Below are positions 12,001 through 24,000 of a stretch of 64,000 nt of DNA, piece after piece. The DNA is from Effrenium voratum (lineage: Eukaryota > Sar > Dinophyceae > Suessiales > Symbiodiniaceae): positions 112,397 to 176,396 of the forward strand of contig CAUJNA010003749.1 in assembly GCA_963377175.1 (NCBI GenBank), in the 5' to 3' direction. Both the position numbers and the translations under genes were made by a program. Below the pieces are notes generated by a model. It was not told the DNA's origin. It ran no database searches and worked only from the letters and a program-made list of their open reading frames with translations. How positions within the stretch are numbered: position 1 is the first letter of the stretch; the number at the start of each line of letters is the position of its first letter.

Positions 12001-15000
12001 CTGAGAAGAGGGTTTCGGAAGACCGTCCTATCCCTTTGGAGATGTTCATCTTAAAGAATCCTTTGGCGAAATCAAGGGCACCAAAAGGAAGTCCGCTATT
12101 CTGGAGCAAAACAAAAAGCACCCACAGGTTGAGAAACAGTCGTTGGTTGAATTTCTTCGTGTACACTTCCTGCTGTTGGGGCCCAAACGTCCTGTGAACA
12201 TGGTCATGGCTTCTACAAGGTTAACCCCCTAGTGAAGGGTTATTGATGCCAAGCTTAAGGTTTTTGAGGCAAACCAAAAGAAAACCAACCGTTTCCGTCG
12301 GGGACAGACCTACCGCCATGGGCTTTGGGCGTTGACCGAACCTCAGCTCCCAGATGGGGTTCTCAAAAGAAAGAGATCCCACCATGCTTGGTGTTCCTCG
12401 CTTTTTTTTACACCAGCCACAAGGCGTGTCTGTTTTGAGACAGCCTCAAATGGGGGTGTGTCAAAATAAGGGGGATCCCCGAAACATGGTGGTTGTTCTA
12501 TTGGTTTCCGTTTAAATCCATCACAAAAAGGGGTACCCTTCGCCTCAAAAAGACAGCCCATGTTTTGAGACCCATAAGGGTGTCTGTTTTGGAGGTACCC
12601 CTTCTTCGCTGGTTTCAAAGGGAAACCAAACGGAACAACCGTTGCCATGTGTTTTGGGTCCAAATCCTAAAAAAAGAAACCACACCCATATTAGGCTGTG
12701 TCAAAATAGGGATTCGGAACCCCCAGAATGGTTGTCCTTGGGCTTCTCTAACTTTCCACCCCTTGGTATGCTAGCCAAAAACTTGTTGTTTTGCAGTTTG
12801 TTTTGCAGCCCACTGCTGAAAATGAACAGACACAATCAACCAACACAGAGTAGAAACATGCCAACAACCGTGAAGCTATCCCACCTGATAAGATTAGACA
12901 TCGAGACATGAGTCTTGCCAGCTAAATGAGTCTTGAGCCCAGCGTGCAGATTGTTGTTGAGATGTCTCTGATGAGATGAGACATCTTATCAGACAGAAGA
13001 TAGACTCACAGATTCATGCATTGGGTGATTGCGTTCATGAATTGGAGATGTAATGTCTCCAAACTGACCCAAGCTTGCAGTGAGCAGAGACATGCTCATC
13101 TCCCAAAACAGTGTTCGACAATCTGTGCACAGAAGAGCTCAACTCGAGACATCCAGACCCGTCCCTGATTCGGATAACGTCCACATCCAGACATGTTGGC
13201 TATGAGACAAACCCATACTTCACCCCTCTGAGGCCCCCGCAGCTCCGAGCAGCGCCCGGTCCGGGGTTCCTGCCGGTGTGCCGTGGAAGAAAAGCGGACC
13301 TCCTAGGTGAACTTGGCGAATTCTAGTGAATGGGGCGCGGACCTTTGGGTGGACATTTGGGGATTCGTGTCCACCAGCCACTTTGAGGTGGTTCTCCATC
13401 AAGATTGCCATATGAGATTCCTGGTCAAAGTCTCGAGCTTTTGCTTTGCTTCGGGACATTGGGAGCCAGACAGAGCGCGGGCTCCGCAGGGGTCAAAGGG
13501 TTGTGCTTGACCTATGTCTTGTCGTGGACTTGGTCCCCCTGTGCAGGTTGTTGGGTTTGCTGAAAAGGGAAACCAGGAGAATTCCCCCATTTCGGGGTCT
13601 CTTTTCCAGACAAACCCACCTGGGATATGAGGCTCGGTCAAAATGTGAGGCAAAGGCTGGCAAATCGCAAGGTTCCTGCCACACAGCCCTCTTAGAAATG
13701 CCGGGATGGGTATGTGTGTTCCAACCGCACCTTAGTAGCCCCAAAACGCACCACGCGCAACGTGCGTTCTGGAACGTATGCCAAAACGCGCGTTCTGGAA
13801 CGTGGCTGTGTGGTCAGCAGGCGCAAGGCCCCAATGCTTTTTGCAGGCTTCGGAAAAAGCATGCAGCCCCATCTTACACTGTGCGGCCGCCAGCCAAGTT
13901 TCGAAACGTAGGCGGGTTCACCGCAACTACGTGGTTGGCAGGAAAGGCCCAAATGCTTTTTGCAGGCTCCGGAAAAAGCATGCAGCCCAATCTTACACAC
14001 ACACACACACCCCTGCGCGGGGGCCAGCTAAGTTTCGAAACGTAAGCGGGTTCACCGTAACTACGTGGTCGGCAGACACAAGGCCCGAACGCGTTTGAAA
14101 CGTAAGCGGGTTCACCGTGACTACGTGGTCAGCAAGCGCAATGACCGAGTGCAGGGTCCGGCTAAGTTTGGAATCGTAAGCGGGTCCGCCGTGACTACGC
14201 GGTCAGCAGGCGCAAGGCCCGAGTGCCTTTTTTTGCAGGCTCCGGAAAAAGCATGCAGCCAGACAACATGTTGCAGCCACACCAAAGGACTCGAATGCGT
14301 TTTTTCGGGGATGGGAAAAAGCAAGGGCAAGCAAACAACTCGGGGGCCTCTGGGAGACCGCGAAGCATACACATGCGTTTTTCGGGGCTGGGAAAAAGCA
14401 TTCAAACCAACATTGTGCATCTGGAGAGCCTGAGGGCAGGCAAACAACTCGGGGGCCTCTGGGCGACCGCGAAGCACACACATGCTTTTTTTCGGGGCTG
14501 GGAAAAAGCATTCAAACCAACATTGTGCATCTGGAGAGCCTGAGGGCAAGCAAACAACTCGGGGGCCTCTGGGCGACCGCGAAGCATAAAAATGCGTTTT
14601 TCGGGGCTGGGGAAAAGCACTCAAACCAACATTGTGCATCTGGAGGGCCTGAGGGCAAGCAAACAACTCGGGGGCCTCTGGGCGACCGCGAAGCACACAC
14701 ATGCTTTTTTTCGGGGCTGGGAAAAAGCATTCAAACCAACATTGTGCATCTGGAGAGCCTGAGGGCAAGCAAACAACTCGGGGGCCTCTGGGCGACCGCG
14801 AAGCACAAAAATGCGTTTTTCGGGGCTGGGAAAAAGCACTCAAACCAACATTGTGCATCTGGAGAGCCTGAGGGCAAGCAAACAACTCGGGGGCCTCTGG
14901 GCGACCGCGAAGCATACAAATGCGTTTTTCGGGGCTGGGGAAAAGCACTCAAACCAACATTGTGCATCTGGAGAGCCTGACAGCAAGCAAACAACTCGGG

Positions 15001-18000
15001 GGCCTCTGGGCGACCGCGAAGCATACAACTGCGTTTTTCGGGGCTGGGGAAAAGCACTCAATCCAACATTGTGCATCTGGAGAGCCTGGGGGCAAGCAAA
15101 CAACTCGGGGGCCTCTACCCGCGAAGCACACACATGCTTTTTTCGGGGCTGGGAAAAAGCATTCAAACCAACATTGTGCATCTGGAGAGCCTGAGGGCAA
15201 GCAAACAACTCGGGGGCCTCTGGGCGACCGCGAAGCATAAAAATGCGTTTTTCGGGGCTGGGGAAAAGCACTCAAACCAACATTGTGCATCTGGAGGGCC
15301 TGAGGGCAAGCAAACAACTCGGGGGCCTCTGGGCGACCGCGAAGCACACACATGCTTTTTTTCGGGGCTGGGAAAAAGCATTCAAACCAACATTGTGCAT
15401 CTGGAGAGCCTGAGGGCAAGCAAACAACTCGGGGGCCTCTGGGCGACCACGAAGCATACAAATGCGTTTTTCGGGGCTGGGGAAAAGCACTCAAACCAAC
15501 ATTGTGCACCTGGAGAGCCTGAGGGCAAGCAAACAACTCTCGGGGGTCTCGCGAAGCATACAAATGCGTTTTTCGGGGCTGGGGGAAAGCACTCAAACCA
15601 ACATTGTGCATCTGGAGAGCCTGAGGGCAAGCAAACAACTCTCGGGGGTCTCGCAAAGCATACAAATGCGTTTTTTCAGGGTGCATCTGGAGAGCCTGAG
15701 GGCAAGCAAACAAGTCGGGGTCTCTGGGCGCCGCGAAGCATATTTCGGGGCTGGGGAAAGCCTCAATCCAACATTGTGCATCTGGAGAGCCTGAGGGCAA
15801 CTCTGGGCGCCGCGAAGCATACAAATGCGTTTTTTCGGGGCTGGGGAAAGCCTCAAACCAACCTTGTGCATCTGGAGAGCCTGAGGGCAACCAAACAACT
15901 CGGGGGCCTCTGGGCGACCGCGAAGCATACAGATGCATTTTTCGGGGCTGGGAACAAGCACTCAAACCAACATTGTGCATCTGGAGAGCCTGAGGGCAAG
16001 CAAACAACTCGGGGGCCTCGATCTGGGCGATCGCGAAGCATACAAATGCGTTTTTCGGGGCTGGGAAAAAGCACTCAAACCAACATTGTGCATCTGGAGA
16101 GCCTGAGGGCAAGCAAACAACTCGGGGGCCTCTGGGCGACCGCGAAGCATACAAATGCGTTTTTCGGGGCTGGGAAAAAGCACTCAAACCAACATTGTGC
16201 ATCTGGAGAGCCTGAGACGTGAAAGACTGCCGTGTTCCCCTCAAGTTCTCCAGACAGAGGCTTTTGCTGCGGGGCCACAAAAAGGCATCGTGTTCCCCTG
16301 TGGAGCTTCTTAGGTTGTCCAGTAGACATTTGCTTTTAATGCAGGGCAAGAAAAGAATCTAAGTCGCCGGACGTGCAAGCGACTGCCCCGTAGAGCTTTT
16401 AGGAAGTTGGCCAGTAGGGCCACATATGAGGAGCGGACGAAACCCTTTACTTGGCCTTAGTACTTTTTTTAACGTCATCGTTTTTGGGGGAGACCTCATC
16501 GTTTTACAGTGTTTTCGAACTTTGGCAGATCCGGCTCCAAAATCGCAACTTTCTAGCACAAGTCTAGTACGCGAAGTACACTTCCGCAGCTCCAGCTCGA
16601 AATTCGCAACTTTGTAGTACAAGTCTAGTACGCGAAGTACACTTCCGCAGCTCCAGCCCGAAAATTGCGAAATACAATTCCGCAGCTCCAGCTCGAAAAG
16701 CGAAACTTGGCAGGCAGTACAAGTCTAATACGCGAAGTACACTTCCGCATCTCCAGCTCGAAAATCGCAACTGTGCAGTACAAGTCTAGTACGCGAAGTA
16801 CACTTCCGCATCTCCAGCTCAAAAATCACAACTTTGTCGTGCAAGTCTAGTACGCGAAGTACACTTCCGCAGCTCCAGCTCGAAAATCGCAACTTCGTAG
16901 TACAAGTCTAGTACGCGAAGTACACTTCCGCATCTCCAGCTCGAAAATCGCAACTTTGTAGTACAAGTCTAGTACGCGAAGTACACTTCCGCAGCTCCAG
17001 CTCGAAAATCGCAACTTTGTAGTACAAGTCTAGTACGCGAAGTACACTTCCGCAGCTCCAGCTCGAAAATCGCAACTTTGTAGTACAAGTCTAGTACGCG
17101 AAGTACACTTCCGCATCTCCAGCTCGAAATCGCAACTTTGTAGTACAAGTCTAGTACGCGAAGTACACTTCCGCATCTCCAGCTCGAAAATCGCAACTTT
17201 GTAGTACAAGTCTAGTACGCGAAGTACACTTCCGCAGCTCCAGCTCGAACATCGCAACTTTGTAGTACAAGTCTAGTACGCGAAGTACACTTCCGCATCT
17301 CCAGCTCGAAAATCGCAACTTTGTAGTACAAGTCTAGTACGCGAAGTACACTTCCGCATCTCCAGCTCGAAACTCGCAACTTTGTAGCACAAGTCTAGTA
17401 CGCGAAGTACACTTCCGCATCTCCAGCACGATCATCGCAACTTTGTAGTACAAGTCTAGTACACGAAGTACACTTCCGCACTTCCGCAGCTCCAGCTCGA
17501 AAATCGCAACTTTGTAGTACAAGTCTAGTACGCGAAGTACACTTCCGCATCTCCAGCTCGAAAATCGCAACTTTGTAGTACAAGTCTAGTACGCGAAGTA
17601 CACTTCCGCATCTCCAGCTCGAAAATCGCAACTTTGTAGTACAAGTCTAGTACGCGAAGTACACTTCCGCAGCTCCAGCTCGAAAATCGCAACTTTGTAG
17701 TACAAGTCTAGTACGCGAAGTACACTTCCGCATCTCCAGCTCGAAATTCGCAACTTTGTAGTACAAGTCTAGTACGCGAAGTACACTTCCGCATCTTCAG
17801 ATCGAAAATCGTAACTTTGTAGTACAAGTCTAGTACGCGAAGTACACTTCCGCATCTTCAGCTCGAAAATCGCAACTTTGTAATACAAGTCTAGTACGCG
17901 AAGTACACTTCCGCATCTCCAGCTCGATCATCGCAACTTTGTAGTACAAGTCTAGTACACGAAGTACACTTCCGCATCTTCAGCTCGAAAATCGTAACTT

Positions 18001-21000
18001 TGTAGTACAAGTCTAGTACGCGAAGTACACTTCCGCAGCTCCAGCTCGAAAATCGCAACTTTGTAGTACAAGTCTAGTACGCGAAGTACACTTCCGCAGC
18101 TCCAGCTCGCGAAAGTACAAGTCTACGCGAAGTACACTTCCGCATCTCGCAGCTCCGCATCTCCAGCTCGCTCGCAACTTTGTAGTACAAGTCTAGTACG
18201 AAGTACACTTCCGAAGCTCGAAAATCGCAACTTTGTAGTACAAGTCTAGTACGGAAGTACACTTCCGCAGCTCGAAAATCGCAACTTTGTAGTACAAGTC
18301 TAGTACGCGAAGTACACTTCCGCATCTCCAGCTCGAAAATCGCAACTTTGTAGTACAAGTCTAGTACGCGAAGTACACTTCCGCAGCTCCAGCTCGAAAA
18401 TCGCAACTTTGTATACAAGTCTAGTACGCGAAGTACACTTCCGCAGCTCCAGCTCGAAATCGCAACTTTGTAGTACAAGTCTAGTACGCGAAGTACACTT
18501 CCGCATCTCCAGCTCGAAAATCGCAACTTTGTAGTACAAGTCTAGTACGCGAAGTACACTTCCGCAGCTCCAGCTCGAAAATCGCAACTTTGTAGTACAA
18601 GTCTAGTACGCGAAGTACACTTCCGCAGCTCCAGCTCGAAAATCGCAACTTTGTAGTACAAGTCTAGTACGCGAAGTACACTTCCGCATCTCCAGCTCGA
18701 AAATCGCAACTTTGTAGTACAAGTCTAGTACGCGAAGTACACTTCCGCATCTCCAGCTCGAAAATCGCAACTTTGTAGTACAAGTCTAGTACGCGAAGTA
18801 CACTTCCGCAGCTCCAGCTCGAAAGTCGCAACTTTGCAGTACAAGTCTAGTACGCGAAGAACACTTCCGCAGCTCCAGCTCGAAAATCGCAACTTTGTAG
18901 TACAAGTCTAGTAAGCGAAGTACACTTCCGCATCTCCAGCTCGAAAATCGCAACTTTGTAGTACAAGTCTAGTACGCGAAGTACACTTCCGCAGCTCCAG
19001 CTCGAAAATCGCAACTTTGTAGTACAAGTCTAGTACGCGAAGTACACTTCCGCAGCTCCAGCTCGAAAATCGCAGCTTTGTAGTACAAGCCTAGGCTGTA
19101 CGCGAAGTACACTTCCGCATCTCCAGCTCGAAAATCGCAACTTCTCAGTACAAGTGTCGTATTTACAGAGCCGTGTGTTCGTTAAGGGTCATCGTTTTTG
19201 GGGGAGACCTCATCGTTTTCCATGGTTTTGGGATGTGTTACTCAAAAGCGTGCCCCGTCTTGATAAAGTGGTCTACGCGTGTTTTGTCCGTGGCTCATAT
19301 GTTTTTATTCCAGGGTAAAAAAAGCATCTAAGTCGCCCGGCAATCGCCAGACTGCCGTATTCCCCAAAACGTGCAAAACGGGAGCTCTGAAACGCGCGTT
19401 TTGGCAACGCGCGTTGCCAACGTCAAAACGTACGGTGTGAGGTCACTAAGAACCGCACCAACCGCACAACTGCAAAACTGCTAGTAAAATCCCAAATGAT
19501 GCACGTTCCGCTTGCCTCACTTGGAGTCCCAAATGCACCTGTACTGTGTTCGAATTGTTTCTTATTCACCTCCTCTCCGGAACTTTGGGACACTGTGTCT
19601 GCGTGGTGCAAGGCGCTGAAGATTTGGAATGGGTTTGTGTGGCACTGCAAAACCACCATTCAGGCATGATCATAGAAGCAACGTGCTTGTAACTGTTCAT
19701 CACCTTATATTATGTTTGGTGTGTTGTCTTCGGAGTGTTTTCGAAGGGTACCTCTTCGGGGTGGTTTTACCGGAACCTTTCCTGGGAACCCCCCGACCAC
19801 CCCAATTTCGGGAAACCAACTTCGGGAACCCCCTAAACAACTTCGGGAGCCCCTTCAAAAAATCGGGAACCTCCCAATTTCAACCCCCCGTATAATTTCG
19901 GGTACCCCCTAAACAACTTCGGAAGCCCTGTGAACAACATCGGAACCTCCCTTTCAACCCCCTTATCAATTTGGGGCAGCTTTTTATTTTGGTGCGTACC
20001 CCCTGATTTTGGTGCGGCCTCATTGGGACGTCCCCCGACTTTTTCCCCGGGCCAGCGCCTGACCGCGCGGCCGGCGGCAGCTCCGCGTGGCCGGGGCGCA
20101 GCACCCGCAGGGCGGGGCGTTGGCCCAACTGACGCGAAAGACGCGAAAGCGGCTCCGCGCCGGGCGGCTTTACGGCGGGGGGGGGGAAGGGACGTGTGCC
20201 CATGGTGGTTTGGGGATCTTCCCGTGTTCCCATGGTGTTTTGGGTATAGTATCTTCCAGGGCAAGCGTGTTTTTGGTTGAAGCAGACCCAGGGGTGAAAT
20301 TGAGGGGTGGACCCTTTGGTGGACAGAGTTCGGTGGGGATAAACAAGTCCAAGCACTTTTGAGGTGGTTGCCTACTTAACTTTAAAATGGGTATGGGTAT
20401 ATGTGCCTGTGTGTTTTGCCTGGGAAAACCCACGGCAGACCGCTGGGCAGACCGCTGGCTTGGGCTTTTCTTCATGAAAACTCATGGCCACAAAGGAACG
20501 GGTCCTCCAAAACTCGCAGCTGTCCTGTTGGCTACCCTTTCGCAACCCAACGGGGCCAATCAATATTGACACCCCGGCTTGAACAGAGGGGACCCGCTGA
20601 AAAGATGAACCCGTTGTTTTTTTCGTGACCCAACATGATTCAGCATGCAGCCCAGATTCCATTCTGTATAGTCACCAATGGAACCACCCGAAAAACCCGA
20701 GAGGAGCATGCTGAAGGGTTACTTGAAATCTGCTGGGCCTTCGGAATCTATAGGATTGGAGCTACGGCGCCCGGCAAGAAACGAGCCAACGCATCCCCCC
20801 CCAAAAAAAACGGGAAAAAAATCATCCGAACTCGAAAAACGCATCTGCTACCCCGCCCCAAATTGGGCTCCCGCTCGCTGACATCAGAACTTCGCGCCTG
20901 CACCGTGCCGTCCAAAACCACAAAGAGCCCAATGGAGGCCGGGATCCTCGCACCTGCGCCAAGTTGGTTCAAGCGTGACACGCTTGCAACCCCATGTGGC

Positions 21001-24000
21001 TTTGGGCTCCATTTTGAGAAACATGAAATGTTTGGTTTCCACTTGGTTTCCATGGCGTCCTCTTAGTTTTTTTGCCTTGATATACTAACCAACAAGGGGT
21101 CCATCTTGAGAAATCCCCAGAGTGATTCTCAAATCTTCCTGGGCAACCAGCCTCAGTTGTATACCACACACTTCGTTGACTTTTGCGAAACAGCCGGGTG
21201 CTTCATACCTAAGCCACCTCAAGATGTTTCAAGACCACACCATTTCAATGGCCGAGAAGGCCACTGGGATATTTGATCATGACAAAAAGGACTAGGCACG
21301 CGGGTCTTTTGAGGGACAGCTATAGGAATTCCCGAGGAATTTGCAAGAGATGGCTCAGTTCGGAGCCATTCCCTCTTGCCATCCCCTCCAAATAGCCGCT
21401 TGGCTTAGGGTGTATTTGCAAAAGCCGGATTTTCCATGATACATCCCCATGTCATACCCTCACAGAAGTGTACATTTGGAGTAGGGGACCCACCATTTTG
21501 AATCCAAACTTGCCGTTCGGGAATGAAGAGGGGGCGTGGGAATGAACCTACGGATCCCTTAGAGGAAACCAGAGATGGTTCCCGGGCCCTCCCAAGTGCA
21601 CCATAGACGATTTTTGACCACGCTGTTCAGATGGGTTCCTCTCAAAAAAGAGACCCCCTCCATTTGGAGCAAATCTCAACCTAAATGACTTTCAGAAATC
21701 GGACCCTCCCCCCCCAAAAAAAAAGACAAGAAAAAACAAACTCCTGTGGGTTTCCCGCATATAACAAGGCCACCCACCCCGGCAAAGAAAAGTCCTGGGC
21801 TTACCACGCCATGGGCCTTGCGGCTCGCTTCGGCGCGCGTCGCGGCTCGCATCGGATCGCGGCGCTTCGGCGCCTGGCAGGTACTCGCAGAGCTCCAGGG
21901 ACTTGGAGATCTCCGGCACCAGCTCCGAGCCAGCCTGCGGCTGCGCGGCTGACCGCCGCGCAAGGGTTTGGACAAGGAAAAACGAGCCCAAGACCTCGAA
22001 GCGAGCTGGAGACCACAAAAAAAACACACGCTTTTAGTTGGGACATGAATAAAAAACAACAAACAAAAACAACTGGTGACCAATGAAACTGATAGAAACC
22101 CCCAAAGCGGCCAAATTCAAAAGGTGAGTTCAGTCTGGCGAGGGATGCGTCCTTTTGCGGCTTCGATTGGGAATCTCCGCGGACTTGGGAATGGAAAGAG
22201 GACTGAACGGAAGTTACCAGGGATGGTTCACTTCCGACTTTTCCATTCCATCGGACCCTTCGGGCCGAAGCCCTGTAGGCGCAGTGTTTTTTTTGGGGAG
22301 CCGTTCCTTTGGGGTGTCCAACTGGTCACAGAACACACTGGCGGTCTTTTTTGGGGTAGTCTAATCTTGGAGGGGCAAGCCTTGCCCCTCCAAAAAAACA
22401 AGGCCCTAAAAAAACAGGCACAGCTGGGTGTCTAGGTTTTTGGAAGGCCCCGCCCTGGTTCGGCAAGCAGAGGGAACCCCACAGTTTTTCCGGCAAACTG
22501 AGGTCGCTGCAAGCGCTGGCGAGGCCAGCAAGCTCGACCTCGATCAGGATTCTTTTCAGCATATGGAGTGTGTGACTTTTGGAGGGTACCCTCCGAATTC
22601 TCCACAAACAAACCTCCCGGAAGACGATTTTGCCACGAGATTCTGCTGGTAAGTTCCAGGTTCGTGGGAGGATCGCAGGGCACATGGCCACCGCGACTTG
22701 TGCCTGGCTAAGGGGAGTTGGGGTCGACACATTTCGAGTCCATCCCAAATGGGGCGCTGTCCGTATCAAACCTTGGCCAAACGGATCCCACCCCCTGCCA
22801 AAAGTGATCACTTTTCGCTGGTTGAAAGGGAAAATGGTGGAAAGCCGCAAAAGAAGGAGTTGAAGCGCAAGCTAAGTCTGGCAATGACAAAAAAAAAAAA
22901 AAACGCCGCCATTCGGAGCAACAGCCATGATCTCCCGCCTATGGTTTTAGCTCTGGTTCTGTTCGGATCTCTGAGCCGCCGGCATCAAACGCCCTTGTTG
23001 GAGTTTGATGGCCGCTTCGTTCTTGCCCACCAGCTGCCGCAGCTTCCGCGCCTGACATCTTTGCTCCACTTGCAGGATGCTATATCACATAATCATTTGG
23101 TGCTCTGCGGGCGCATCAGGAACGAGCTTGCTTCAGTTGGTTGAAATGTGCTCCTTATGAAGTAATACATGGACATAGAACAGCATGACAGGTTGTGACA
23201 ATGCAGGAGCTTGGGGGACCCCCCCTTACTCCTTCCAGATGTCAACCCTGGAAAGACATTTCATGTTCAATGGGCATTCGGGTCCCCAAGGTAATGTCAT
23301 AGAACCACTCCGGCGCAGCGATGCAATCACTTCCAGTCGCGAATTGAAGTGGGACAGCTTCACAGGCAATCTGAAGCTACCCGGTTACCCAAAGAATCCT
23401 AGGTAACTAAAGCTCAAGTCTTCATGTCACCTGCAAGACATGGGGCTGTGTCAACAAAAAGGACCTTGGCTTCATGCTGGTCCACCTTCAAGCGGGAGTT
23501 CTTAACTTTGACAACCGCTCAAAAACCATTGTTAACCAAGCCCGGCTTGCACATGAGGCACTTGCTCTGCCTCGACGTGTCCTTTTGGACATATGAATAT
23601 AGACGTACAAATGCAGACGTATAAAAGTACATCACGATATGGCAATGGTACATGATTAGAACCAAACTGAATGGAACCCTTGCACGTCCAACCAGATCTC
23701 TTTGGACGCCAATATGGCAAATCAGTGCCAGGAAGGCATTCACGATCACGAGCTCGCAGCGCTGCACCACTCGAACGCTCACCTCCGAGCGTTAAAAAAA
23801 CAAACATCAGGAGGCAAAGCCGTATGAAGGTGTGTCTTAAAATAGGAGAAACCCCAAACATGCTGGCTTTCCCTAAGCCCTGCAAAACCATCCAAGAAGG
23901 GACACTCACAAAAAGACAAACCCAGATGTACCATGGTCCAAGCACGGCACCGTATTGAGGGGTCCTGAGTCACATGCATGGGGGGGGGATGACAAAGAGA

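Noticed and set aside
14949..16349. 466-codon minus ORF and 383-codon plus ORF
   Set aside because: Both lie wholly in the 109-bp tandem array; the unit is not a multiple of 3 and lacks stops, so long ORFs follow automatically.
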